From Marinibacterium sp050389775 (lineage in GTDB: Bacteria > Pseudomonadota > Alphaproteobacteria > Rhodobacterales > Rhodobacteraceae): DNA of 64,000 bases. The translations under genes and the position numbers were made by a program. The stretch is from assembly GCF_050389775.1 (NCBI RefSeq), contig NZ_CP177148.1:1-64000 (forward strand), written 5' to 3'. The notes under the pieces were generated by a model, which was not told the origin of the DNA, did not search any database, and saw only the letters and a program-made list of their open reading frames with translations. Below are positions 17,006 to 25,184 of the stretch, in pieces. Position 1 is the stretch's first letter, and the number at the start of each line of letters is the position of its first letter.

Positions 17006-19321
17006 TCAGGTCTTCTCCGCAGTCAGGATGCCGTTCAGTACCCGCTCGCCGGTCAGCGGCAGGTGCTGGTGGCGGAACCCGGTCGCCCGGGTCACGGCAT
17101 TCGCCAGCGCGCCACAGACGGCGTTCAGGCCGATCTCGCCCGCGCCCTTGGCACCGAACGGGCCGGTCGGGTCGGGGTCTTCGATGATGTAGGTGTGGAG
17201 CGCATCGGGAACGTCCCGCATGGTTGGCACCTTGTAGTCCATCAGCGACGGGTTCACGAGGCGCGGGCCGTCCCAGACCATCTCTTCGTAAAGCGAATAG
17301 CCCAGCCCCTGGACGAAACCGCCATGCAGTTGCACCTCGACCAGCCTGGGGTTGATCGCGCGGCCCACGTCGGCAGCGGACCAGGCTTCGTGCACGGTGA
17401 CCTGACCGCTGACCTCGTCGACATCCACGTCGACGCCCAGGGCGGCAAAGCTGAAGACCCCGATGCGTGGGAACGGCAGGCCCAATGCGATCGCGCGCTT
17501 GGGGTCATGCGTGGGCTGGTCGAAGACAAGCGTCTCGCTGCCAACAAGAGGTCCGCCGACGGCCCAGTGCGCGCGGGCCGAAATCTGGGCAAAGGTCACG
17601 TCGCTGTTGGACCCGACCTTGCCGATCCGCCCGCCGTCGCGCAGCTCGAGTTCGTCGACGTCGCAGTCCAGCATCTCGGCCGCTTGCTCCATCGCCTGAT
17701 CCACGACCTTGCCCGCCGCCGCCTCGACCGCGCGGCCCGTCGTGTAGGTCACGCGCGAGGCGGTGGTGCCCCAGTTGTAGGGCGACCCGTCGGTATCCGG
17801 GCTGGCCACGGCTACCTGGTCAAAAGGCAGCTTCAGCTCTTCGGCGCAGATCTGTGCCAGCACAGTGTCCGACCCCTGCCCGATATCCGTCGCCCCGGTA
17901 TTCAGGGAAATCGTCCCGTCTTCCAGCATCCGCACGATGGCGCCGGTGCCCAGCAGGCCCGAGATATGCGCCGTCACCGACAGGCCGAAGTTGCGCTTGC
18001 GTCCGTCGGCGCGCGGCTTGCGCGCCGCCTGTTCCACCGCATCCAGACACCGCGACAGGCCGTTGGAGGCGATCTGCGGCCCGACGAACCAGGTATCGCC
18101 CTCCCGCACCATGTTCTTCCGACGGATTGCAAAGGGTTCCATCCCGACCTTCTCGGCGATCTGGTCGATCTGCTGTTCACCGGCAAACAGGACTTGCGGG
18201 TTTCCGAAGCCCCGGAAGGCCCCGAAGCGCAGCTTGTTGGTATAGACCAGCTTGCCCTCGGCCTTCATGTGCGGGAACCGGTAGGGACCGCCGCTCATCA
18301 GCAGCGCATAGCCCATCACGCCGGGGCTGTCGTCGGCGAAGGCGCCGCAATCCACCAGCACCTCGCAGTGGCGTGCGACAAGGGTGCCATCCGCCTTGGC
18401 CCCGGTTTTCATCCGGACACGAAACGGATGCCGGGCGCGGACCATCTCGAAATCCTCCTCGCGCGTGAGGATCAGCTTGACCGGCCGCTTCGCCTTGAGC
18501 GCCAGGGCGACGGTGATCGGCTGTATATGCGGCTCCATCTTGTTGCCGAAACCGGCGCCGACGCGTGGCGTGAGGCTGCGCACTTTGGACATAGGCAGCG
18601 ACAGGCTTTCGCAGACATTGGCTTGCACCCGAAACACCGACTGGTTGGCAGACCACAGGGTCACACGGCCATTGGCATCGACCTCTGCCAGCGCACCGCA
18701 GGGCTCCATCGACACGTGAGCCTGTGCCTGGGTGGTGAATTCGCCTTCGACGATCACGTCGCAATCGGTCCAGGCAGCATCTACATCGCCTTCCGAAAGC
18801 TCGGTCCGGGCACAGAGGTTGCCGGTCGACCCCGCGTCGAAGACCTTGATGTATTCGTCGAGCTTCTCGTGCAGGATCGGCGCGTTCTCGGCGAGCCCGT
18901 CCTCGGGCGACAGGACCGCCGTCAGTTCCTCGTAATCTACCCGGATCAGCCGGCAGGCGGCACGCGCCTCGGCTTCGGTCCGGGCGGCAACCGCGGCAAC
19001 CGGTTCGCCCACATACATCACCTTGCCCCTGGCGATGGCGTGCTCGTCCTTGATGAACGCGCCCATGCGACCCTCGCCCACGTCGTCACCGGTGATGATG
19101 GCGACGACACCCGGGGCGGCCAGCGCCTCGGTCAAGTCGTAGCCCCTTATCCGCGCATGGGGGTATGGGCTGGCCAGGATGGCCCCGTGCAGCATGCCCG
19201 GGCGATAGAGGTCCGCAATGTATTCCGACTTGCCCTGCACCTTTTCAAGGCTGTCGACCTTGGGGACCGATTGGCCGACCGCACCGCCGGTAAAGTTCGT
19301 CTTGGGATGATCAAGGCTCAT
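17006..19321 (-). CDS. Molybdenum hydroxylase large subunit (xanthine oxidase family, molybdopterin-binding)
   Basis: 771 residues from the ATG at 19321, which overlaps the small-subunit stop (ATGA). Features in order: GKSEYIADLYRPGMLHGAIL (substrate-domain start), GEPVAAVAA, VGAGFGNKMEPH (Mo-cofactor site), RFGAFRGFGNPQ, and the C-terminal GPFGAKGAGEIGLNAV with the catalytic glutamate. The loop reads GAFRGFG, not the CSFR loop of true CO dehydrogenase, so this is a hydroxylase of an organic substrate, probably a heterocycle or aldehyde. It forms a complex with the FeS and FAD subunits encoded just upstream. The enzyme acts in the cytoplasm since no leader is present. Confidence 0.92.
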   Translation of the reverse strand: MSLDHPKTNFTGGAVGQSVPKVDSLEKVQGKSEYIADLYRPGMLHGAILASPYPHARIRGYDLTEALAAPGVVAIITGDDVGEGRMGAFIKDEHAIARGKVMYVGEPVAAVAARTEAEARAACRLIRVDYEELTAVLSPEDGLAENAPILHEKLDEYIKVFDAGSTGNLCARTELSEGDVDAAWTDCDVIVEGEFTTQAQAHVSMEPCGALAEVDANGRVTLWSANQSVFRVQANVCESLSLPMSKVRSLTPRVGAGFGNKMEPHIQPITVALALKAKRPVKLILTREEDFEMVRARHPFRVRMKTGAKADGTLVARHCEVLVDCGAFADDSPGVMGYALLMSGGPYRFPHMKAEGKLVYTNKLRFGAFRGFGNPQVLFAGEQQIDQIAEKVGMEPFAIRRKNMVREGDTWFVGPQIASNGLSRCLDAVEQAARKPRADGRKRNFGLSVTAHISGLLGTGAIVRMLEDGTISLNTGATDIGQGSDTVLAQICAEELKLPFDQVAVASPDTDGSPYNWGTTASRVTYTTGRAVEAAAGKVVDQAMEQAAEMLDCDVDELELRDGGRIGKVGSNSDVTFAQISARAHWAVGGPLVGSETLVFDQPTHDPKRAIALGLPFPRIGVFSFAALGVDVDVDEVSGQVTVHEAWSAADVGRAINPRLVEVQLHGGFVQGLGYSLYEEMVWDGPRLVNPSLMDYKVPTMRDVPDALHTYIIEDPDPTGPFGAKGAGEIGLNAVCGALANAVTRATGFRHQHLPLTGERVLNGILTAEKT

Positions 19322-19794
19322 TGCGCCAACTCCCTGGCCGCGCCGCAGACGGCATCCACGATCATGTGGTAGCCGGTGCAGCGGCAGATATTCCCCGACA
19401 GCGCCGACTTGACCGTTTCGCGGTCCGGCACCGGTATCTCGGCCAACAGATTGCGCGCCGACATCAGCATGCCGCCGGTGCAGAAACCGCATTGCACGCC
19501 GCCTTCGGCCACCATGTGCCGTTGCAGCGCCGCCAGGATCGGATCTTGGGACAGGCCTTCGACCGTTCGCACGTCGCGGCCTTCGCAGCGAGCTGTCAGC
19601 GTCAGACAGGCGCGCACCGGCTTGCCGTCAACGATGACTGTGCAGGCGCCGCAGACCCCCTGGTTGCAGCCCCGCTTGGAACTGAGCACCCGAAGATCCT
19701 CCCTGAGGGTCTCCAGCAATGTCGCGTCGGGCGCTGAGGCGACCTCGACCTCCTCGCCGTTCAGGGTCAGGCTGTGAAGCATCTTCTTGGCCAT
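19318..19794 (-). CDS. Molybdenum hydroxylase small subunit ([2Fe-2S] x2)
   Basis: 158 residues. The plant-type ferredoxin cluster ligands are in CNQGVCGACTVIVDG and CLTLT. The second cluster is in the helical domain at CGFCTGGM and GNICRCTGYH. It starts at the ATG 19794, overlapping the stop of the medium subunit, and overlaps the large subunit by 4 bases, so the three subunits are translated together. It relays electrons from the Mo centre to FAD. Confidence 0.95.
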   Translation of the reverse strand: MAKKMLHSLTLNGEEVEVASAPDATLLETLREDLRVLSSKRGCNQGVCGACTVIVDGKPVRACLTLTARCEGRDVRTVEGLSQDPILAALQRHMVAEGGVQCGFCTGGMLMSARNLLAEIPVPDRETVKSALSGNICRCTGYHMIVDAVCGAARELAQ

Positions 19795-20633
19795 CAGACC
19801 GTCTCCTTCATGAGGTCGTCGAGAACCGAGGTGATCAGGCGGGGGATGAGGGAAAGGCGGTATTCCGAGCTGCCCCGAACATCCTCCACCGGGTCCGCCA
19901 TCTCGGCGAGCTGCTTGGCAAAGGCCGAAACGGCGGCCGGGTCCCCGAGATGGCCGCGCAGGGCGGCCTCGGCCGCGTGGTCGCGCAGGGGCCCCGGGCC
20001 ACAGGCGCCGATTGCCGCCCGGATGCCCCGCCCGTCGGCGTCCAGGGACATCGCGCAAGAGGCCGTGGCGAAATCCCCCGTGACGCGTGCGATCTTGCGA
20101 TAGGAGGATGCGACCGGCTCAGGCGCGGGAAGCGTGAAAGCGGTGATGATCTCACCTTCCTCCAGCGCGGTTTCGTACCAGTCGGTGACATAGTCGAGGA
20201 TATCGACATCGCGGGCACCGTCCGGCCCGACGATCGTCAGCACCGCGTCGCAGCAGGCCAGCGCCGGCAGGTAATCCGCCGCCGGGTCCGCATTGGCGAC
20301 CGATCCGCCGATCGTGCCCATGTTGCGCACGACGCGGTTGGCAATCTTGCCCGCGGCCATCCGCAGCACCTCGAGCGATCCGGTCAGCGCCGCGCAGGCG
20401 GCGGTTTCGGCATGTTTGGTCAAGGCTCCGATGCGGATGTGGCCATCGTCCAGCACCTCGATCCCGCTCAGCCCCGCGATGCGGTCCAGGCTGACAAGAT
20501 GAGACACCTCCACCAGCCCCGCGTTGCGCATGGCCACGAGCGTCGCCCCGCCCGAGATCGGCCGTGCGTCCTCGTGGTCGGCCAGCAGCGAAACGGCCTC
20601 GCCTATGTTTTCCGGAAACAGAACCTCGGTCAT
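19794..20633 (-). CDS. Molybdenum hydroxylase medium subunit (FAD-binding)
   Basis: 279 residues of the CoxM/PCMH-type FAD family. FAD contacts appear in ARPISGGATLVAMRNAG near residues 25-42 and in the strong motif NMGTIGGSVANADPAADYLP near residue 105. The C-terminal CO_deh_flav_C region carries YRKIARVTGDFATASCAM. It overlaps the CoxG-like gene by 4 bases. It completes the L-S-M hydroxylase, ordered M-S-L here. Confidence 0.93.
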   Translation of the reverse strand: MTEVLFPENIGEAVSLLADHEDARPISGGATLVAMRNAGLVEVSHLVSLDRIAGLSGIEVLDDGHIRIGALTKHAETAACAALTGSLEVLRMAAGKIANRVVRNMGTIGGSVANADPAADYLPALACCDAVLTIVGPDGARDVDILDYVTDWYETALEEGEIITAFTLPAPEPVASSYRKIARVTGDFATASCAMSLDADGRGIRAAIGACGPGPLRDHAAEAALRGHLGDPAAVSAFAKQLAEMADPVEDVRGSSEYRLSLIPRLITSVLDDLMKETV

Positions 20634-21082
20634 GCGCTCACCCCGAGTATCTCGCTGAAGTTGACCACAAAAACCTTGGCAAGCTGGTCCGCCTTCTTGC
20701 GGAAGATACCGAGGCCGAATTTCCCCAGTCGTCCGGTCATCGAGACCTCGGCCTCGTATTCCACGTGGGTGCCCCCGCCGTCCGTATCGGACAGGCGAAG
20801 GACATTCTCGGAGGACACGACACTGGCGCGGGTCCCCTCCTCACCCGAGGTACGCGAGACCACCGTCTTCAGCGGGTCCTCGGACAGGACCTCGACGACC
20901 AGATCGAACCGGGCCTTGATCGGGCCGACCTTGACCGCGACCTGTGCGCGATAGCTGTCCCGGTCGATCTCTTCGATTCCCTCGCAGCCGGGAATGCAGA
21001 CCGCCATGAGCTGCGGATCGCGGACCTTTTCCCAGACCGTGGTCCGCGGCGCATCGATGTCGAACGCTCCGGCAATCTTCAT
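20630..21082 (-). CDS. CoxG-like SRPBCC-domain protein
   Basis: 150 residues of the CO-dehydrogenase subunit G family (START/SRPBCC fold): MKIAGAFDIDAPRTTVWEKV, then CIPGCEGIEEI and GPIKARFDLVVEV, closing with GKFGLGIFRKKADQLAKVF. Family members help recruit or assemble Mo-hydroxylases at the membrane. As first gene of the operon it lies 109 bases from the palindromic operators and 199 bases from the divergent TetR gene. The longer CoxG tail that anchors to the membrane is absent here. Confidence 0.88.
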   Translation of the reverse strand: MKIAGAFDIDAPRTTVWEKVRDPQLMAVCIPGCEGIEEIDRDSYRAQVAVKVGPIKARFDLVVEVLSEDPLKTVVSRTSGEEGTRASVVSSENVLRLSDTDGGGTHVEYEAEVSMTGRLGKFGLGIFRKKADQLAKVFVVNFSEILGVSA

Positions 21083-21190
21083 CTCGCGCTCCGCGAAGCG
21101 TGTTGCGCTGCTCTGTAGGCATAGCTCGGGTGGCTGCAGACTCTGTGCATTAAGGGCTCCCGGTTGGATGGTTCGGCGCTCTGTCGGCGC

Positions 21191-21260
21191 ATTAACGAAT
21201 GACGTTCTTTAATGAGTCGCAGAACGCTTGATTCTGTCAATAGAGAATGCCATTCGTTTA
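21191..21260. promoter_or_regulatory. Two related operator sites between the TetR gene and the Mo-hydroxylase operon
   Basis: Site 1 at 21191-21213 is an inverted repeat ATTAACGAA-N5-TTCTTTAAT (one mismatch). Site 2 at 21245-21260, read on the minus strand, is TAAACGAATGGCATTC and matches the site 1 core TTAACGAATGACGTTC at 13 of 16 bases. Both sit in the 199-bp gap between divergent genes, where a TetR repressor would control itself and the operon. The binding partner is inferred. Confidence 0.55.
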
Positions 21261-21281
21261 AAAACTCGGAAGGGACACGGC

Positions 21282-21887
21282 ATGGCGCGTCAAAAAAGTG
21301 AGCAGGTTCGGCAGGCCATCCTGGAGGCGGCTCAGCTGTTGTTCGTTGAAAAGGGCTACATCGCCACGACGATCAGCATGATCGCGCGGTCGGCCAAGAC
21401 CTCGCAGTCGAACGTCTACGTCTACTTTTCGTCCAAGATCGAAATCGCCTTTGCCGTCTTCGACCCGTGGATGCGGACCAAGATGACCGAGCTCGAGGCG
21501 ACCGTCGCCGCCACACCCGGCGCCGAAGCCAAGGTGGACATGCTTGTCACCGGCCTGCTCAACGGCATAGCCGCCGCGCCCTCGGGCCATACGCTGACGC
21601 TGGTTCAGGCCCTCGCGACGGCCAAACCGACGGATGCCTACAACGCAGACCTTCTGAAATGGACAGAAGAACGCCTGCGCGTCATGATCTCTGCCGCCCT
21701 GCCCGCCAGCACCCCAGACGAGAACGAAGCCCTGGCCCAGGCATTGATGCTGGCCTTCGACGGCGTCGCCCTTCGTCAGAACCTGCGCCGCGCGGAAAGC
21801 GACGGAGAACCGCCGATCCAGGCCTTTCGCCGCGTGTTCCATCCGCTGATTGCACGAGGTCTGGGGAAAGAAGTCGAATCCCGTTAA
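21282..21887 (+). CDS. TetR-family transcriptional regulator of the adjacent catabolic operon
   Basis: 201 residues from the ATG at 21282, which follows GGAAGGG. The helix-turn-helix is at residues about 10-55 (QAILEAAQLLFVEKGYIATT then ISMIARSAKTSQSNVYVYF). The C-terminal helical ligand domain is not family-specific. It is divergent from the CoxG/Mo-hydroxylase operon, and palindromic sites lie in the shared promoter region, so it most likely senses the operon substrate or a metabolite. Confidence 0.88.
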   Translation: MARQKSEQVRQAILEAAQLLFVEKGYIATTISMIARSAKTSQSNVYVYFSSKIEIAFAVFDPWMRTKMTELEATVAATPGAEAKVDMLVTGLLNGIAAAPSGHTLTLVQALATAKPTDAYNADLLKWTEERLRVMISAALPASTPDENEALAQALMLAFDGVALRQNLRRAESDGEPPIQAFRRVFHPLIARGLGKEVESR

Positions 21888-22009
21888 CCGCGCCTGTTGG
21901 GACATGTGGTGTCGAAACCCTGCGTTCGTGACTGAAACGATCGCGGAGGGAGGCCTGTGCGGAAGCGAATTGAACCGCTCCGGGTTTTGCGGAGGCTGAT
22001 TACTCCGTT

Positions 22010-22125
22010 TCAGGCGAATTTGTCGAACTCGTCACGATGTTCATAAACCCTCACTTCGGCTTCTGCTCGCGGGATGGCTCCGATTGGTTGCAGCAGGCGG
22101 CGGTTGTTGAACCCGTCGACCCAAT
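22010..22125 (-). pseudogene. C-terminal remnant of an IS3-family transposase OrfB
   Basis: The minus-strand reading just left of the intact IS gives WVDGFNNRRLLQPIGAIPRA followed by EAEVRVYEHRDEFDKFA and a stop. WVDWFNNRRLLEPIG is the usual end of IS3-type OrfB proteins, so this is the tail of an older element, cut at position 22126 where the intact IS begins. The rest of the old element is not found on the other side of the IS, so deletion or rearrangement followed. Confidence 0.65.
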
Positions 22126-22209
22126 TGTCCCCCGTCAGCGCCCCTGGGACATCTGAGTTGACTTTGTAACGGAGGGTTTCTGGCTCATCGTAACCACCAA
22201 GGAGTGGAG

Positions 22210-22584
22210 ATGAGACAGAAACCCGGAACAGCGAAGCCGACGGCGGAGTCGATGGTGAAGGACATCCGCCGGCGCGCGCGGAAGCACCATTCCGCCGAAG
22301 AGAAGATCCGCATCGTCCTTGAAGGGCTGCGCGGGGAGGACAGCATTGCCGAACTGTGCCGGCGTGAGGGGATCGCCACGAGCCTCTACTATAGCTGGTC
22401 AAAAGAGTTCCTCGAGGCCGGCAAGAAGCGGCTCGCGGGCGATACCGCGCGCCAGGCCACCAGCCCCGAGGTCAAAGATCTGCGGCAGGAAGCGTCGGCG
22501 CTGAAAGAGGCGGTGGCCGATCTCACCTTGGAGAACCGCCTGCTCAAAAAAAGCATGCTCGGGGATGGGGGCGACGAGGAATGA
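22210..22584 (+). CDS. IS3-family transposase OrfA (DNA-binding part)
   Basis: 124 residues from the ATG at 22210, preceded by AAGGAG. A helix-turn-helix of the IS3/HTH_Tnp_1 type is visible (HHSAEEKIRIVLEGLRG, SIAELCRREGIATSLYYSWS). A leucine-zipper-like coiled coil follows (VKDLRQEASALKEAV, LENRLLKKSM). It overlaps orfB by 4 bases (ATGA), so OrfB may be made by translational coupling rather than only by a frameshift. Confidence 0.92.
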   Translation: MRQKPGTAKPTAESMVKDIRRRARKHHSAEEKIRIVLEGLRGEDSIAELCRREGIATSLYYSWSKEFLEAGKKRLAGDTARQATSPEVKDLRQEASALKEAVADLTLENRLLKKSMLGDGGDEE

Positions 22585-23561
22585 GATATCCCGCCTCCGA
22601 GAAGCTCGAGATCATCCGGCAGGTGGAGCAATCGCACCTGCCGGCGAAGCGGACGCTGGACATGTTGGGCATCCCGCGCACGACCTTCTACCGCTGGTAT
22701 GACCGCTATTTGTCGCTTGGCGCCGCCGGGCTCGCAGACCGGCCCTCGCGCCCTGCGCGGGTCTGGAACCGGATCCCAGACAAGGTGCGCAAGCAGGTCG
22801 TCGATCTGGCCCTCGAGCAGCCCGAGCTGTCACCCCGGGAGCTCGCCGCCCGCTTCACCGACACTCAGCGTTACTTCGTGTCGGAAGCCAGCGTCTACAG
22901 GGTTCTGAAGGCGCATGGCCTGGTCACCAGTCCGGCCTTCGTGATCATCAAGGCAGCAGAGGAGTTCCACGAGAAGACGACCCGACCGAACCAGCTCTGG
23001 CAAACCGACTTCACCTACCTGAAGGTCATCGGCTGGGGCTGGTTCTACCTCTCTACCATCCTCGATGATTACAGCCGCTACGTCATCGCCTGGCGGCTCT
23101 GCACGACGATGAAGGCGTCGGACGTGACCGCGACGCTGGAAGATGCTCTGGTCGCCTCGGGCTGTGATCGGGCCACAGTCGCCCACCGGCCTCGGCTGCT
23201 GAGCGACAATGGCAGCAGTTACATCTCCGGGGAACTGGCCGACTGGCTTGCTGACGAGGGCATGGATCACGTCCGGGGCGCTCCTCGCCACCCTCAGACC
23301 CAGGGCAAGATCGAGCGCTGGCACCAGACCCTCAAGAACCGCATCTTGCTCGAGAACTATTACCTGCCCGGCGCTCTGGAACAGGCGATCGGCGACTTCA
23401 TCGACCACTACAACCATCACCGCTACCACGAGAGCCTGGGCAACCTCGCGCCCGCCGACGTCTATCTCGGCAGGGCCGAAGCTATTCTGAAAACACGAAA
23501 GGAGATCAAAGCCAAAACCATCGAGAAGCGCCGCTTGCTGCATCGCCAGACCGCGGCATAG
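22581..23561 (+). CDS. IS3-family transposase OrfB (DDE integrase)
   Basis: 326 residues. An N-terminal helical HTH_21 domain is followed by the rve integrase core. The DDE residues are in QTDFTYLKV (first Asp), LLSDNGSSY (second Asp) and QGKIERWHQT (Glu, 35 residues after the second Asp). The tail HRYHESLGNLAPADVYLGR is typical. The frame is open and complete, so the element may still be active. Confidence 0.94.
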   Translation: MRYPASEKLEIIRQVEQSHLPAKRTLDMLGIPRTTFYRWYDRYLSLGAAGLADRPSRPARVWNRIPDKVRKQVVDLALEQPELSPRELAARFTDTQRYFVSEASVYRVLKAHGLVTSPAFVIIKAAEEFHEKTTRPNQLWQTDFTYLKVIGWGWFYLSTILDDYSRYVIAWRLCTTMKASDVTATLEDALVASGCDRATVAHRPRLLSDNGSSYISGELADWLADEGMDHVRGAPRHPQTQGKIERWHQTLKNRILLENYYLPGALEQAIGDFIDHYNHHRYHESLGNLAPADVYLGRAEAILKTRKEIKAKTIEKRRLLHRQTAA

Positions 23562-23706
23562 ACTGAAACCACAACGAGCCAGGCCCTCCGTTCTCGATCA
23601 GGCCCTCGTGTCCCAAATCATCTGACGACGGACACCTTGGCAGGTTCGGCACTGACCCGATCGAGGATCTGAGTCGGCAAAGCAGCATGTGATCTAGCAT
23701 CCGCCA

Positions 23707-23769
23707 TGTCCGAAGATTACCGCATATTTCGGACACAAGCGAGTCCGAAGTTTGCTACATATTTCGGAC
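23707..23769. promoter_or_regulatory. Two copies of a long dyad, TGTCCGAA-N13-TTCGGACA
   Basis: Copy 1 spans 23707-23735 with perfect 8-base arms. Copy 2 spans 23743-23769 with GTCCGAA/TTCGGAC arms and the same 13-base spacer length; both spacers end in CATAT or ACATA-like bases next to the right arm. The centres are about 35 bp apart, close to three to three and a half helical turns. They lie about 200 bases before the small secreted-protein gene at 23952 and look like paired operators. The regulator is unknown. Confidence 0.5.
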
Positions 23770-23951
23770 ATGCAGACCGTGAACTCACTCTTCAAAAATG
23801 GCTTTCGACGAAGTGAGGTTCAGACGACCCCGAGATTGGCTGAGGTGACAATAAATAACGAGGCTATCGCGAACCGAGAATCGCCTTATAGTTGAACCAC
23901 ATTGCCACACTGCGATTGAACCCGAAACCAGTCACATTTTGGAGCAATTTC

Positions 23952-24359
23952 ATGCAACTATTTCGGCTTTGCCACACGAGTTTACTGCTTTCATGCATGA
24001 CCATCTTCCAAGCGTCCGCCCAGGACCTCGCCGAGTGCCCCAACCCGTTGTTCGAATGCATTGGCCCTGGATCGGGTGGAAGCCCTCCAGGCAATCCACC
24101 CGATCCAATTTTCAAACCAGTCGCACCTTTCACGGACAGCTATGTTGATTTCAATCGATCTTTCGGGGTCATCCAAAATGGTGCGCTTACCGTTTCCCCA
24201 GGATCGCCCGAGCTCCAGTCCGACTTGGCCGACTTTCTGACGCGCAATCGCACTTTGATCGATCCGAATACCGCCTACCTGCTTTCTCCTGGCTCGGTCA
24301 TCGATGCCGATGCGGCAATCGATGGCTTGATCGTGGGCGGCGGGGCACTAACACAATGA
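23952..24359 (+). CDS. Hypothetical secreted protein, 135 aa
   Basis: Start at the ATG 23952 with GGAG seven bases upstream. Residues 1-24 look like a signal peptide (LCHTSLLLSCMTIFQASAQ). The mature part begins with two cysteines in CPNPLFEC, then a Gly-Pro-rich loop (GPGSGGSPPGNPPDP), and is otherwise an ordinary soluble domain. I do not recognise a family. It overlaps the next membrane-protein gene by 4 bases, so the two are probably expressed together. GC content is lower than in the surroundings, a sign of transfer. Confidence 0.7.
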   Translation: MQLFRLCHTSLLLSCMTIFQASAQDLAECPNPLFECIGPGSGGSPPGNPPDPIFKPVAPFTDSYVDFNRSFGVIQNGALTVSPGSPELQSDLADFLTRNRTLIDPNTAYLLSPGSVIDADAAIDGLIVGGGALTQ

Positions 24360-24865
24360 GCTTCGTTGGATCGATTGCGGGGTATTTCTTCGTTTCGGCC
24401 GGTGTCGGATTCTTGCTTCCGTTTCTGGGGGCGTTGGCATTTCAGCGCGAATCCTGGCGAACCGTCGGTCCGCTCCTACTTGCACTGGCCCTCGTGGGGG
24501 CCTGTGCGGGGTTTGCGGGAGGTATGAGCCGGGCTTCGGCTGTTGGCGATGTTATCCCTGCATTTCTTGGGCTGTTGGGTGTCGTCGGAGTCTACCTTTT
24601 CGGTGTGGACCAGTCGCGCGGAATAATTGCTTCCTTTGGCGCCGCTGCGCTTTCGATTGCGTTGCTCATAGGTTACGCGTCCGGCTCCCAATATCGGGCC
24701 AAGCCCGAAGATCATAGGGATATCCGAGCGCATTGCGCACGTGCATACACGGACGCCGACCTCCTGGGGAATGAAGCCGCCTTCGAAAGGTTCCGGCAAC
24801 AAATGGGAAACCTGTGCGATGCTTCAATGTTTTGGCGGGTGACCACAAGTGAGAAGGAAGAATAG
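24356..24865 (+). CDS. Hypothetical inner-membrane protein, 169 aa
   Basis: Four or five hydrophobic segments fill residues 1-105 (FVGSIAGYFFVSAGVGFLLP, LLLALALVGACAGFAGGM, FLGLLGVVGVYLFGV, ALSIALLIGYASG). A soluble C-terminal tail of about 55 residues with two cysteines follows (AHCARAY, NLCDASMFW). It overlaps the secreted-protein gene by ATGA and is followed 4 bases later by the truncated nuclease gene. The three may have been one envelope-related operon. No family was recognised. Confidence 0.7.
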   Translation: MSFVGSIAGYFFVSAGVGFLLPFLGALAFQRESWRTVGPLLLALALVGACAGFAGGMSRASAVGDVIPAFLGLLGVVGVYLFGVDQSRGIIASFGAAALSIALLIGYASGSQYRAKPEDHRDIRAHCARAYTDADLLGNEAAFERFRQQMGNLCDASMFWRVTTSEKEE

Positions 24866-24869
24866 TAAG

Positions 24870-25184
24870 ATGAGTATTCGCTTGATGCCCGGGGTCCTAG
24901 GTGCGTTTCTGGCCGGTGCATGGCCAGCTGCCGCGGAAGACTTCACATTCGCCTCATGGAACATCGCAAATCTACATCACGAGACGGGCGTTCCGCTTCG
25001 TGAAGGCTCCCTACCGCGCGAAGATGTAGACTATGAAAGGCTTGAGGCCGTAGCCAAAGAGCTTGATGCCGACATTATCGGTCTTCAGGAGATCGGATCT
25101 CTGGCCGCTCTAGAGAGAATTTTCTCTCCCGATGCTTACCATCTTGTCATCTCGGACCGTTACCAAGTTGGTGACGAGAAAAAG
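24870..25184 (+). pseudogene. Secreted endonuclease/exonuclease/phosphatase-family protein, truncated by IS DNA
   Basis: A signal peptide (to WPAAAEDFTFA) leads into the N-terminus of the EEP fold: FTFASWNIANLH, then DYERLEAVAKELDADIIGLQ with EIGS, which carries the metal-binding Glu. About 105 codons are native. At 25185 the sequence switches to an inverted fragment of the IS at 22 kb, and the reading continues only as nonsense. The lost 3' part would have held the catalytic His and Asp residues. It is the third gene of the lower-GC islet. Confidence 0.75.

Larger units (their letters stand above)
22126..23634 (+). mobile_element. Intact IS3-family insertion sequence, about 1509 bp
   Basis: The two ends are imperfect inverted repeats. 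The left end starts TGTCCCCCGTCAG, followed by TGGGACA; the right end, read inward, starts TGTCCGTCGTCAG, followed by TGGGACA. Further inside both carry AACGGAGGG. Between them lie orfA and orfB with the DDE catalytic residues. No 3-5 bp target duplication is visible (CCAAT on the left, CCTTG on the right), suggesting that recombination has changed a flank. The left 121 bp are repeated in inverse orientation at 25185-25305. Confidence 0.85.

Noticed and set aside
17006..21082. Carbon monoxide dehydrogenase (coxMSL) assignment
   Set aside because: The large subunit has GAFRGFG where form I CO dehydrogenases have the CSFR loop, so only the wider xanthine oxidase family is supported.
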